A stretch of DNA of 64,000 nucleotides, taken from an uncultured Clostridia bacterium (lineage in GTDB: Bacteria > Bacillota > Clostridia > TANB77 > CAG-508). The position numbers were made by a program, and so were the translations under genes. The stretch lies in assembly GCA_934155265.1 (NCBI GenBank), contig CAKPGU010000006.1:1-64000 (forward strand), in the 5' to 3' direction. The notes under the pieces were generated by a model. It did no database searches, was not told the DNA's origin, and was given only the letters and a program-made list of their open reading frames with translations. Below are positions 35,935 to 45,345 of this stretch, in pieces (within the stretch, counting starts at the first letter, position 1; the number at the start of each line of letters is the position of its first letter).

Positions 35935-36220
35935 AATTCTAATATTTTTTGGAGTTAATTTTATAGTATTAATATTACTTTATAATATTCCAATTAATTC
36001 AGAAATACTGAATAATATTTGCTTAATAAAGTTTTTTATAGGGAAAGAATGCTGGAATTGTGGTATGACAAGAGCTTTTTTATCAATATTGCATTTTGAT
36101 TTTAAATCAGCATACCAATTTAATCACAATGTTGTTGTGGTATTTCCGTTAACTATTGGCATTTACTTATATAGTTGGAATAAATATATTTTTAAAGAAA
36201 GGAAGAACAAAAATGAGTGA
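35909..36220 (+). CDS. DUF2752 membrane protein (103 aa)
   Basis: I chose the ATG at 35909 because GAGGA lies 6 bases upstream, inside the TM2 gene. The protein has three helices and the DUF2752 signature KECWNCGMTRAFLSILH (family form CPxCGMTRA). Function unknown. It overlaps the next start by 8 bases, a sign of coupled translation. Confidence 0.82.
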   Translation: MVMLYNKIKILIFFGVNFIVLILLYNIPINSEILNNICLIKFFIGKECWNCGMTRAFLSILHFDFKSAYQFNHNVVVVFPLTIGIYLYSWNKYIFKERKNKNE

Positions 36221-36536
36221 AAAAGGAAAGGCTATTTTAGCTTATGTATTTTCATGGATAGGTGGACTTATTGTTCTATATGGAATGAAAGATAACGAAA
36301 GAAATACAAAATTACATGCTGCACAAGCTATTGTTATTGGAATAGGATATATGATAATTCTTATGGTATATAAATATATTCCAATATACATACCATTTTT
36401 CTCAAGAATCTTATACGGTTTATATGCTGTGTGTGTAATTATTGGAATTGTAAAGGTAAGCAAAGAAGATAATCCTGAAATACCTGTTATTGGTGGAATT
36501 GCAATGTCTATCTTTGGAAAGAAAATAGATGAATAA
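36213..36536 (+). CDS. DUF4870-like membrane protein (107 aa)
   Basis: Starts after AAAGGAAG. It has three hydrophobic segments and the DUF4870 layout: KAILAYVFSWIGGLIVLYG, then NTKLHAAQAIVIGIGYMIIL and YGLYAVCVIIGIVKVSK. It is the last gene of the small-protein run and is followed by a strong terminator. Function unknown. Confidence 0.8.
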   Translation: MSEKGKAILAYVFSWIGGLIVLYGMKDNERNTKLHAAQAIVIGIGYMIILMVYKYIPIYIPFFSRILYGLYAVCVIIGIVKVSKEDNPEIPVIGGIAMSIFGKKIDE

Positions 36537-36549
36537 AAAGATTTATTTA

Positions 36550-36581
36550 AAAAGCTACTAAAATTGTATTTAGTAGCTTTT
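36550..36581 (+). terminator. Strong terminator
   Basis: AAAAGCTACTAAA pairs with TTTAGTAGCTTTT around ATTGTA. Confidence 0.85.
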
Positions 36582-36644
36582 ACTTGGTGGTCAAAACATT
36601 GACTTAATATATAAAACAATGTAAAATAATATTGGTGAATATAA

Positions 36645-37895
36645 ATGGAAGAAATAAAACAAAAATCAAATTATTGCTTAAATTGTCCTGTAAAACCTTG
36701 TTCAAACAAAGGATGTCCATTAGGAAATAATATTCCAGGTTTTATAAAGGCAGTAAAAGAAGAAGATTATAAGAAAGCATATGAAATACTTTCAGAAACT
36801 ACTGTATTAGAAGCGGTTTGTGGTAGAATATGTCCACATACTAAGCAATGTGAAGGATCATGTGTAAGAGGAATTAAATCGAATCCTGTAAGCATAGGGG
36901 ATTTGGAAGCATTTGTGGGAGATATAGCTATAAAAGAAAATTATAAAATTGCAACAGAAATACCAAGTAACAAAAATAAAAAAGTTGCAATAGTCGGAGG
37001 TGGACCTTCAGGACTTACAGCTGCGGCTTTTTTATTGAAAAATGGATATTCAGTAACCTTATATGAAAAATACAATTATCTTGGAGGTCTTTTAGTACAT
37101 GGAATTCCGGATTTTAGACTTCCTAAAAAAATAGTAGAACAAACAATTCAAAAAATAATTGATTTAGGATTACAAATAAAATATAATCAAGAACTTGGAA
37201 AGAATTTATCATTAGAACAACTTGAAGAAAAATATGATGCAATATATTTAGCTTTTGGTGCTAATGTTACAACTAAAATGGGAGTGAAAGGTGAAGAATT
37301 ACAAGGAGTTTTTGGTGGAAATCAATTATTAGAGAAAAAATGTCATCCCAATTATATAAATAAAAAAGTTGCAATTATAGGTGGCGGGAATGTTGCTATG
37401 GATTGTGCAAGAACAATAAAAAGATTAGGAGCACAAGAAGTTAAGGTAATTTATAGAAGAGCAGAGGAACAAATGCCTGCGGAAAATAAAGAAATACAAG
37501 AAGCTAAAGAAGAGGGAATAGAGTTCTTATTTCAAAATAATATAGTAAATATTTTGGGAAAGAATAAAGTTGAGCAAGTTGAGTTAATAAAGACAGAACT
37601 TGTTCAAAAAGAAGGAGAAAGTAGAAAAAGTCCAGTAAATATTCCAAATAGTAATTATATTATAGATATAGATTATATTGTAATGGCACTTGGTTCAATG
37701 CCGGAAGATTTTGTAAATGATTTAGGTTTGCAGTTAAATAAATGGGGATATATTCAAATAGATGAAAATAATAAGACTTCAAACCCTAAAGTTTTTGCAG
37801 GTGGAGATATTGTTGGAGCAAAAGGAACAGTGGCATGGGCCGCACGTTCTGGCAGAGATTCAGCATATAAAATAATAGAATATTTAAATAATTAA
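36645..37895 (+). CDS. NAD(P)-dependent oxidoreductase, GltD/NfnB-like
   Basis: The 416-residue protein has an N-terminal Fe-S domain with cysteines at CLNCPVKPCSNKGCPLG and CGRICPHTKQCEGSCVRG, an FAD site KVAIVGGGPSGLTAAAFLL, and a NAD(P) site KVAIIGGGNVAMDCARTIKR, ending FAGGDIVGAKGTVAWAARSG. It is the small-subunit type of NADPH-glutamate synthase, which also occurs in NfnB and as a stand-alone protein. No gltB lies nearby, so the electron partner is unknown. The ribosome site (TTGGTGA) is weak. Confidence 0.88.
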   Translation: MEEIKQKSNYCLNCPVKPCSNKGCPLGNNIPGFIKAVKEEDYKKAYEILSETTVLEAVCGRICPHTKQCEGSCVRGIKSNPVSIGDLEAFVGDIAIKENYKIATEIPSNKNKKVAIVGGGPSGLTAAAFLLKNGYSVTLYEKYNYLGGLLVHGIPDFRLPKKIVEQTIQKIIDLGLQIKYNQELGKNLSLEQLEEKYDAIYLAFGANVTTKMGVKGEELQGVFGGNQLLEKKCHPNYINKKVAIIGGGNVAMDCARTIKRLGAQEVKVIYRRAEEQMPAENKEIQEAKEEGIEFLFQNNIVNILGKNKVEQVELIKTELVQKEGESRKSPVNIPNSNYIIDIDYIVMALGSMPEDFVNDLGLQLNKWGYIQIDENNKTSNPKVFAGGDIVGAKGTVAWAARSGRDSAYKIIEYLNN

Positions 37896-37932
37896 AAAAT
37901 TAATATAAGAGTAAAATATAGGGAAATTAATT

Positions 37933-39954
37933 ATGGATGAGTCAAATGAAGAAAAAAATAATATAAATAGTATAGATAATAATAGTAAAAAAAATAATTA
38001 TAAAAAAAAGAAAAAAAAACATAAAGTATTAAAATTTTTTATAATAATAATATTAATATTTGTTATTATAAAATTAATTAAATCTGGAATAAGTTATCAT
38101 AAAGAAAAGCAATTTGATGAATTTGTAAAACAAAATATTTTAGTAAATAAAAATGAAGAAATTGAATTGACAGAAGCAGAATTAAAAGAAGATTCAAATG
38201 GAGATGGATTAACTAATGAGCAGAAGATAAATATGGGGTTAGATATTTTGTCAAATGATACAGATGGTGACGGTCTAAGTGATTATGATGAGATAAATAT
38301 ATATAAAAGTGATCCTACAAAATATTCAACATCAGGAGATGTATTAAGTGATGGATATAAAGTTTCTAAAGGATATGACTTAAATAAATATTATTCAGGA
38401 ACTGCAGGAATAAAGATAGCGGACAATATAAAGCTAAACGTTGATGATGCAAAAGATATAGAAGCATATTATAAAGAGTATACAGGAAATATACCTAGCA
38501 GATATAATGTTGCAATGACTCCGTTTAGAATATATTCGTTTAAAGGACAAGTAGAATTAAAGATAGATAATCCAGAATATTATGATGTTATAAGTTATGA
38601 TAATATAAATAAGGTCGATACTAAAATAGATTATACAATAAAAGATGATACCTTATTATGTTTTGAAATTAGTAATGATAATCCAATTTTAATTGTATAT
38701 AAAGAAGATATGCTATCCAAAATTTCTAATAACATAAATTCCAATGTGAATTTTAATAATAATAACAACAAAGATTCGAAATATATAGTAATTGCAATGC
38801 CAATATTTAATGTATTTTTTGATGTTCCAGTATGTGTTTTTGATATAAATGATATAAAATTCAAAAACAATAACAATACAATTCTAGAACAAAAACTAAA
38901 TAATAGAAGTGAAAAAAATTTTAGTGTAAAAGTTTCATATATTGGTTCGTTTGGTGCAAAGATATTAGACTTTGTTTTTGGAAAACTAGAAAAAAATTTG
39001 GCAACACTTGCTAATGCTGAAGATTCTTCTGTTATGAGATATATTTTATCATATAAACATTTAAATAGTAGTAATGATTTAGAAAACTATCTTTTTGGAA
39101 AGAAAACAAGTGATAATGTATATGATTTTGAAAATAAATATAATAATACTAAAGGTAATTATTATGCAGATAGTAGATTTTTAGTTACTACTAATGCATT
39201 CAACTTTGCTAATTTAAGAACAAATGTAAGTGAAGGTGGAGTATGTTTAGGTTTTGCACATTTTACATCAAATATTTATAATGATGGAAATATGAATAAA
39301 AAGATAAATGATGTCTATGATTTATCAAGTAATGAATATGATAAAATATGGAATAAGGAATTATATTCGTATAAAGCAAAATCAGAACTTGCCAAATATG
39401 CTGATGAAATCAGTGGGAATGAAGATGTTCTAGATTCTTCAACTATGGATGAACCAGATGCAGAAATAGTTAAATCTCTTGAATATTATTGGAAAACGAT
39501 AAATTCGGAAACTAGAATTTCAAAAATTAGATGGGCTTGGAATGCATCTGGTGAAAAACAAACATATATTAGTTCAGATACAGTTGATAATATGATTAAA
39601 CAATTTATAGATGGAAAGATACTAACATTAGGACTACTTTCCAAGAGTGGAAGCCATGCTATTAATGCGTATAAAATAGTGGAAAGTGAGGATGACCCAG
39701 ATATTTTGTACTTGAAGGTATATGATAATAATTTTCCTGCTGATATGTGGTGGAACAAAGATAGAAGTGGAAAAATAAAATATGATATTACAATTACATT
39801 AAAACGATGCTATAAAAATACTATATTTGGAGGAGTAAAAACATATTATTTATTTGATTATAATCCATTAAATAATGAGAACTATCATTATAGTAGTATT
39901 AATGGAGAAACAGATTATATTCTTTTCTTTGATGAAAATGCTAACACAATTTAA
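37933..39954 (+). CDS. Surface protein with calcium-binding repeats and a putative cysteine-peptidase domain
   Basis: The 673-residue protein starts with a Lys-rich cytoplasmic stretch, one membrane helix (FFIIIILIFVIIKLIKSG) and two thrombospondin type 3-like calcium loops (DSNGDGLTNEQKI, DTDGDGLSDYDEI). A beta-rich middle is followed by a C-terminal domain with Cys438 in GGVCLGFAHFTSN, His575 in SGSHAINAYKI and Asp598/Asn599 in VYDNNFP. The order Cys-His-Asp/Asn with this spacing fits papain-fold cysteine peptidases or transglutaminase-like enzymes. The membrane topology puts that domain outside the cell. The enzyme call is inference. Confidence 0.6.
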   Translation: MDESNEEKNNINSIDNNSKKNNYKKKKKKHKVLKFFIIIILIFVIIKLIKSGISYHKEKQFDEFVKQNILVNKNEEIELTEAELKEDSNGDGLTNEQKINMGLDILSNDTDGDGLSDYDEINIYKSDPTKYSTSGDVLSDGYKVSKGYDLNKYYSGTAGIKIADNIKLNVDDAKDIEAYYKEYTGNIPSRYNVAMTPFRIYSFKGQVELKIDNPEYYDVISYDNINKVDTKIDYTIKDDTLLCFEISNDNPILIVYKEDMLSKISNNINSNVNFNNNNNKDSKYIVIAMPIFNVFFDVPVCVFDINDIKFKNNNNTILEQKLNNRSEKNFSVKVSYIGSFGAKILDFVFGKLEKNLATLANAEDSSVMRYILSYKHLNSSNDLENYLFGKKTSDNVYDFENKYNNTKGNYYADSRFLVTTNAFNFANLRTNVSEGGVCLGFAHFTSNIYNDGNMNKKINDVYDLSSNEYDKIWNKELYSYKAKSELAKYADEISGNEDVLDSSTMDEPDAEIVKSLEYYWKTINSETRISKIRWAWNASGEKQTYISSDTVDNMIKQFIDGKILTLGLLSKSGSHAINAYKIVESEDDPDILYLKVYDNNFPADMWWNKDRSGKIKYDITITLKRCYKNTIFGGVKTYYLFDYNPLNNENYHYSSINGETDYILFFDENANTI

Positions 39955-39956
39955 AA

Positions 39957-39990
39957 AATAGAAGGTGCCTAGTTTTAGGAACCTTCTATT
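39957..39990 (+). terminator. Terminator after 37933 gene
   Basis: AATAGAAGGTGCCTA pairs with TTAGGAACCTTCTATT around GTT, one mismatch; T-rich end. Confidence 0.8.
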
Positions 39991-39992
39991 TT

Positions 39993-40106
39993 ATCATTAG
40001 TATAATGTCATTTGTATTGTTGTCTTTTGCAACATCATTAGTATGATATCATTTGTATAATAATCATTAGTGTGATATCATCTGTATTATTATCATTTGT
40101 TCATTT
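39993..40106. repeat. Short tandem repeat, unit 29 bp
   Basis: Copies start at 39993 (41 bp, with an insert), 40034 (29 bp), 40063 (29 bp) and 40092 (partial). The unit is ATCATTAGTATGATATCATT followed by TGTAT-A/T, with the inner palindromes ATCAT-ATGAT and TGATATCA. Confidence 0.8.
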
Positions 40107-40121
40107 TTAGTTTTTCATTTG

Positions 40122-41204
40122 TTAATTATTTATTTTTTCTCCTGTTACGAAGTTTTTAATTGCTCTAAACCAAGAAACAAATTTGTTAGGCTTCTTGTAT
40201 TCAAGAGCAGTTTCGATGCCACCATTTTCAAGCACGTTAGATTTATGTTCTAATTGAGACATCTTTTCAGTATAATAATCATCAAAGAAAGTATAATTGT
40301 CTGTACGACCAATTAACTCTCCATAATGGTCTAATTTTCTTCTATAATTATCAAGTTCTTCTAAATTGCTTATTTTTCTAAATGATTTATCAAAATAATT
40401 TTTTATAATTAAGTTTTGAGCTTTTTCATAATATTCTGAAATTTTATTTTTTGAATCATCTATTTTTGAAACAATTTTATCAACTTTTTTATTTCTTTCA
40501 TCATATGCAGAAGATTTATTATTTAATTTTATAATATCTTCTTCCAATTCAAGAATACGATCAACACAGTATTCTATATCATTATAAGTTTTTTCAGAAG
40601 TTAAATTTATAAAAGTATTTTTAAATTTATCATTACTTGTAAAAGTACTATCATATAAAACTGTTTCACCTGTAATATATGCCATTTGTTCAATCAAATT
40701 ACATTCTAAAGGATAATAAGAAGGACTAATTGTTCTAAAAGAAACACCAAAATATTTAACATAGTCTTTTTCAATATTAATAACCTTAGAAGTAATATAT
40801 TGAACGGCAGCTTCATTTAATCCCATACCAACAATTTTAAAATTATCAAAATTGCATAATCCCATTCTAATAAGATTATTTTTTTTGTCTTTTAATTCTT
40901 GGATATAGTGAATACACTCATGAATTGCAAATTCTTCTAAATCTTCATAAGCAATCTTTTCATTAAAATATATTGATGTGTTTTTGTAAAAGTAGTTTGC
41001 TTCAGCCATACCTTCTGGCATTGATGCTCTATACATACCTAATCTAGAAAGTTTTGTAAATAAATCACTTTCATTGAAACAAAGTTCAGGAAATGTTTCA
41101 CAAAGCTTTGCTGCAATGCTATGAGCGATACGGTTTACAGACATTGTATCAAGTATATCAACTACTCTAATTCCATCTTTTCGTAAATCAGATTCGATGC
41201 TCAT
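40122..41204 (-). CDS. Putative zincin-type metalloprotein with coiled coil (360 aa)
   Basis: I chose the ATG at 41204, 7 bases after GGAGGA. The motif HECIH (H95-E96-H99) in LEEFAIHECIHYIQE is a HExxH zinc motif, and GLNEAAVQYITSK supplies a downstream Glu131 as a possible third ligand, as in gluzincins. From about residue 190 the protein is a long charged coiled coil (RILELEEDIIKLNNKSSAYD onward). No signal peptide or helix is visible, so it is likely cytoplasmic. No named family comes to mind; peptidase activity is inferred from the motif. Confidence 0.6.
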   Translation of the reverse strand: MSIESDLRKDGIRVVDILDTMSVNRIAHSIAAKLCETFPELCFNESDLFTKLSRLGMYRASMPEGMAEANYFYKNTSIYFNEKIAYEDLEEFAIHECIHYIQELKDKKNNLIRMGLCNFDNFKIVGMGLNEAAVQYITSKVINIEKDYVKYFGVSFRTISPSYYPLECNLIEQMAYITGETVLYDSTFTSNDKFKNTFINLTSEKTYNDIEYCVDRILELEEDIIKLNNKSSAYDERNKKVDKIVSKIDDSKNKISEYYEKAQNLIIKNYFDKSFRKISNLEELDNYRRKLDHYGELIGRTDNYTFFDDYYTEKMSQLEHKSNVLENGGIETALEYKKPNKFVSWFRAIKNFVTGEKINN

Positions 41205-41347
41205 TGTATCCTCCATTTTTATTACAAAAAATAGCTTTTTGCATTAAATTTCGTCAAATTCATTATACAATATTTTGACATAAAAGTGTATTACATTTTT
41301 ATGTCATTTTTGTTACAAAAATATTACAAACATTTGATTAGAATTTA

Positions 41348-41376
41348 TTGCAAAATTGTATTAAATATGATATAAG
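41348..41376 (+). promoter_or_regulatory. Putative sigma-A promoter of the NUDIX gene
   Basis: TTGCAA (41348-41353) and TATAAG (41371-41376), spacer 17 bases, 44 bases before the ATG. Confidence 0.5.
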
Positions 41377-41419
41377 AATAATATTATAGAAAGGTATTTT
41401 CAGAAAAGGGGGAATTGAA

Positions 41420-41941
41420 ATGGCTGAATTATGGGATATATATGATAAAAATAAAAACAAAACCGGAAAATTGGCTGAGAGAGGTGTGTATGAATTTAAA
41501 GATGGTGAATATCATTTAGTTGTAGTTGCACTAATTATAAATTCAAAAAAAGAAATATTAATAACTAAAAGATCAGCAACAAAAAAAGCAGAACCATTAA
41601 AATGGGAATTAACTGGAGGTGGAGTACAAGCAGGAGAAACAAGTCTTCAAGGAATATTAAGAGAAACGAGTGAAGAAATTGGAATGAGATTTATGCCTCA
41701 AGATGCAATCTTTCTTAAAGAAACAAGAAAAGATAAAAATCCGGCAGATTTTAAAGATTTATGGTTATTTAAAAATGATTCACCAATTGAAAATATTAAA
41801 TTTGAAGATGGAGAAGTATCAGATGCACAATGGGTAACGATAGAACAGTTCTTACAAATGAAAGAGAACAAAGAAATGATATCAACAATAGATTTTGGAA
41901 GAGAAGAATATAATTTAGCATTAGAAAAAATGGACAATTAA
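41420..41941 (+). CDS. NUDIX hydrolase, Idi/YfcD-like (173 aa)
   Basis: Starts after GGGGG. The NUDIX box is complete: GGGVQAGETSLQGILRETSE then EIG. The N-terminal part (MAELWDIYDKNKNKTGKLAE, RGVYEFKDGEYHLVVVALII) is typical of the group annotated next to isopentenyl-diphosphate isomerases, whose real substrates are mostly unknown. It would hydrolyse a nucleoside-diphosphate-linked compound. Neighbours give no clue. Confidence 0.88.
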   Translation: MAELWDIYDKNKNKTGKLAERGVYEFKDGEYHLVVVALIINSKKEILITKRSATKKAEPLKWELTGGGVQAGETSLQGILRETSEEIGMRFMPQDAIFLKETRKDKNPADFKDLWLFKNDSPIENIKFEDGEVSDAQWVTIEQFLQMKENKEMISTIDFGREEYNLALEKMDN

Positions 41942-42032
41942 TAAAAATGTATTGACAAAATAAATGAATCATAATAAATTATAAATGAATCATATAGAGT
42001 TAAACTTTTCTAAAATTAGAAGGGGGATCATT

Positions 42033-43868
42033 ATGAAACATCAAATAACACAAATTGCAACTACTGAAGATGGAGCAATTTTTAAAGTATCTATTAGAAT
42101 TCCATTTGAAATGGGATGGATAGAGCGGGTAAAATTTTCAGTTGTATCATTTGAAAAAAAAGATGCATATCAGATGAAACACGTAAAAAATGATAATGAT
42201 TACGCGTATTTTGAAACCACAGTTATGCTTGAAAACAGAGCATTATACCAGTATTATTTCTCTTTTGAGGCAAACGGAAAGTTCCAGTATTATAAGAAGA
42301 AAAATATTACAGGAGATACTAGTTTAACCAAAGAAGAATATTGGAAAATGTCTGTTGGATTTGATGTACCTGAATGGGCAAAAGGAGCAAATATGTATCA
42401 TATCTTTGTTGACAGATATCGTAAAAGTAAAGATATGAAAAAAGAACCAATGCAAAGAAGAACACTTCATGAAAATTGGGATGAACAACTAGTTCTTGGA
42501 CCAGATGAAAATGGACTTTGGAATGTTGACTTTTATGGAGGGGACTTAAAAGGAATAGAAGAAACATTAAGATATATAAAAAAACTTGGTATTGATATTT
42601 TATACCTTAGTCCTATTGTAAGAAGTCAATCAAATCATAGATATGATACAGCAGATTACGAAAATGTAGACCCATATGTTGGAACAAATGAGATGTTAAA
42701 AAGTTTGTGTGACAGTGCACATCAAATTGGAATGAAAATTATTCTTGATGCTGTATTTAATCACACAGGTGATGATAGTGTATATTTCAATAAATATGGT
42801 ACATTTAATACTGTTGGCGCATATCAAAGTACAGAGTCTCCATATTATAGTTTTTACAGAAGAGAATGTATTCGTGGACAACATGAATTTTCATATTGGT
42901 GGGGGATGCCAAATCTTCCGGTATGTGATGGAAATTCGAAAAAGTGGAGAGATTTCATTTTAGGAGAAGGAGGAGTAATTGACAAGTGGTTTGCACTTGG
43001 AATTGATGGATTACGTCTTGATGTAGCTGATGAACTTACAGATGACTTTATTAAAGAGATTCATAAATCAGTAAAGCGCAATAAGGCAGATGGATTTATC
43101 TTAGGAGAAGTCTGGAAAAATCCTATGAGAATGAATAGAGGATATATCAGTTCAGGAAAAAGTATGCATTCAGTGATGAATTATCTTATAGTTGATGCAT
43201 TAATTAGATACTATAAGTATTGTGATACTGGAAAACTTCATAATATTTTAAAAGAAATTTTGTCTGAATATCCAGAAGAAACAATTCAAACACTGATGAA
43301 TTTTACATCAACACATGATATTTCACGTGCAATTGAAATTTTTGGATGCAATGTTTTTCAGCAATATGGTGAATGGGCATGGAATTTACAAAATGATAAC
43401 TTAGAATGGATAAGAAATCACAAGATGAGCAGAGAAGAATACAAATATGGAAAAATGGTATATAAATCATATGCTATTTCATTAGCTTTTTTACCAGGGA
43501 TTTTTTCTATCTTCTATGGAGATGAAGTTGGAACTCAGGGAATAGGAAACCTTGAGAATAGGACACCATATCCATGGAATCATATGGATAAAGATTTATT
43601 AAAATTCTTTAGAAAATTAGGAAAAATACGTAAACAAGAGCAATTTTTAAGAACTGCAGAAATCAAAATCGTGAAAATTGATGATGAACAGTTTGTATAT
43701 GAAAGATATGATGAAAACAATAAAATACTTGTAGCTACAAGCAGAACGCATCGGATAAGTAATTTATATTTGCCAAATGAATATGAGAATGCTGAAATAC
43801 TATTTAAAATCAAAGAAAGCAATAAACATCAGTTGTCACCTTTTGGTGCTATTGCAATTAAAAAGTAA
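42033..43868 (+). CDS. GH13 alpha-amylase/neopullulanase-type glycosidase
   Basis: The ATG at 42033 follows AAGGGGGAT; 611 residues. An N-terminal beta-sandwich (CBM34-like) of about 120 residues precedes the catalytic barrel: DVDFYGGDLKGIEE (residue numbers near 165), LDAVFNHTG, GLRLDVADEL with nucleophile Asp330, GEVWKN with acid Glu359, and STHDIS with His428-Asp429. No signal peptide, so it works in the cytoplasm, where neopullulanase-type enzymes break down maltodextrins. It is related in function to the GH77 enzyme at 55674. Confidence 0.92.
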   Translation: MKHQITQIATTEDGAIFKVSIRIPFEMGWIERVKFSVVSFEKKDAYQMKHVKNDNDYAYFETTVMLENRALYQYYFSFEANGKFQYYKKKNITGDTSLTKEEYWKMSVGFDVPEWAKGANMYHIFVDRYRKSKDMKKEPMQRRTLHENWDEQLVLGPDENGLWNVDFYGGDLKGIEETLRYIKKLGIDILYLSPIVRSQSNHRYDTADYENVDPYVGTNEMLKSLCDSAHQIGMKIILDAVFNHTGDDSVYFNKYGTFNTVGAYQSTESPYYSFYRRECIRGQHEFSYWWGMPNLPVCDGNSKKWRDFILGEGGVIDKWFALGIDGLRLDVADELTDDFIKEIHKSVKRNKADGFILGEVWKNPMRMNRGYISSGKSMHSVMNYLIVDALIRYYKYCDTGKLHNILKEILSEYPEETIQTLMNFTSTHDISRAIEIFGCNVFQQYGEWAWNLQNDNLEWIRNHKMSREEYKYGKMVYKSYAISLAFLPGIFSIFYGDEVGTQGIGNLENRTPYPWNHMDKDLLKFFRKLGKIRKQEQFLRTAEIKIVKIDDEQFVYERYDENNKILVATSRTHRISNLYLPNEYENAEILFKIKESNKHQLSPFGAIAIKK

Positions 43869-43880
43869 TAAATGTTTCAA

Positions 43881-43914
43881 AGGGAGGAGATTCTAAAATA
43901 GAACTCCTCTTTAA
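43881..43914 (+). terminator. Terminator after the GH13 gene
   Basis: GAGGAGATTCT pairs with AGAACTCCTC (one bulge) around AAAAT, then TTTAAAATTTT. Confidence 0.7.
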
Positions 43915-44014
43915 AATTTTAAAAAAAGATTGAAAAAATATGCATAAATGATATAATAAAAAAGGATAATAATTTCAAAAGAAAGAAGTTTTTATTACGG
44001 AGGAGTGAATTTTG

Positions 44015-44554
44015 ATGAAAATCTATTATGTAAGACATGGCCAGACTGACTGGAATTTGGCAAAAAAAATGCAAGGTGGAGGAACTGAAAAAGCATTAAA
44101 TGAAACTGGAATTAATCAAGCAAATCAAACTAGAGAAGAATTAGAAAATGTAGAATATGATATAGTAATATGTTCTCCAATGCATAGAGCAAAACAAACA
44201 GCAGAAATAATTAATAAAAACAAAGATATTCAAACAATAACAGATGAAAGAATAAGAGAAAGAAAATTAGGAAAATTAGAAGGTCATGAGATAACAGAGG
44301 AAATAGAACATCAAATATGGGACTATGATTTGAACTATCAAATCCCAGATGGTGAAAATTTGCATGATTTTGAAAAAAGAATATTGGAATTTTTCGAAGA
44401 TATAAAGAAGAAGTATCCTGATAAAACAGTATTAATAGTTGCACATGGAGGAGTTGCTAAAGTTATAAAAGCTCATCTTTATGGAATGCCAGAAAGTAGA
44501 AATTTGTCAGACATATCAATGAAAAATTGTGAAATTATAGAGGCAGAAATATAA
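44015..44554 (+). CDS. Histidine phosphatase (phosphoglycerate-mutase-like, 179 aa)
   Basis: The ATG at 44015 follows GGAGGAG. The catalytic motif YYVRHGQTDWN (RHG at residues 7-9), CSPMHRAKQTA, RERKLGKLEGHE and VAHGGVAKVIKAH match the dPGM/CobC branch. A promoter TTGAAA-16-TATAAT lies at 43930-43957. Substrate unknown. The next gene starts 36 bases downstream. Confidence 0.9.
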   Translation: MKIYYVRHGQTDWNLAKKMQGGGTEKALNETGINQANQTREELENVEYDIVICSPMHRAKQTAEIINKNKDIQTITDERIRERKLGKLEGHEITEEIEHQIWDYDLNYQIPDGENLHDFEKRILEFFEDIKKKYPDKTVLIVAHGGVAKVIKAHLYGMPESRNLSDISMKNCEIIEAEI

Positions 44555-44590
44555 AAAAGTATCTTATATAAATATAGAATGGAGAAAAAA

Positions 44591-45316
44591 GTGAAAAATT
44601 ATTATGAAATACTAGAAGTAGACTCAAAGGCATCACCAGAAGTAATAGAAAAAGCATACAAAACACTAGTAAAAAAGTATCATCCGGACTTGCAAAATGG
44701 AATAAATAAAAATGAATATGAAGAAAAGATGAAAGAAATAAATGAAGCCTATTCCGTATTGACAGATGACTATAAAAAAACAACATATGACGAACAATTA
44801 AAGAAAACGATGATATCAAGAGAAGAATATGAAAAAGCCATACATGAAAATGAAATGCTAAGGGATGAATTAGAAAGAAATGCTACATCAAATATAAATG
44901 AAAATCAATTTAATAATAATGTTAGTAATAACTATAACCAGAATCATGTGCAAAATAGAGAATACGATAATTTTAAAGATGGAAATACAATAACAAATAT
45001 GGGAAAAATATTACAAGACGAAATAAAAAGGGCAACAGAGCAAGCATATAATAAGGCATATGAGGATGCTTATATACAAGATATGAAAAATAGAGGGTAT
45101 AAAATTAGATACAAACATGATTTTAAATATTATCTAAAACTTGTTGGTTGTATTTTAGTTGTTATATTAGTATTTATAATCATTTATCAAATACCAATAG
45201 TAAAAAATTTCTTTATCGAATTATATGATGAGAACATATTTTTTAAGATAATTATTAATATATTTAGAGCCTTTATAAATGTATTTAAAAATACTTTTTC
45301 AGCAAAACTTTGGTAA
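44591..45316 (+). CDS. Membrane-anchored J-domain protein (241 aa)
   Basis: I prefer the GTG at 44591 because GGAGA lies 6 bases upstream; an ATG at 44579 has no ribosome site. The N-terminal J domain (NYYEILEVDSKASPEVIEKA, KYHPDL with HPD) is followed by a charged helical region, an Asn-rich linker and C-terminal membrane segments (LVGCILVVILVFIIIYQIPI; FIELYDENIFFKIIINIF). It would bring DnaK to the membrane. It is unlike the CbpA type at 11770, which has client-binding domains. Confidence 0.82.
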   Translation: MKNYYEILEVDSKASPEVIEKAYKTLVKKYHPDLQNGINKNEYEEKMKEINEAYSVLTDDYKKTTYDEQLKKTMISREEYEKAIHENEMLRDELERNATSNINENQFNNNVSNNYNQNHVQNREYDNFKDGNTITNMGKILQDEIKRATEQAYNKAYEDAYIQDMKNRGYKIRYKHDFKYYLKLVGCILVVILVFIIIYQIPIVKNFFIELYDENIFFKIIINIFRAFINVFKNTFSAKLW

Positions 45317-45345
45317 AAGCATTATAAATGAAAGGAATGATAAGT

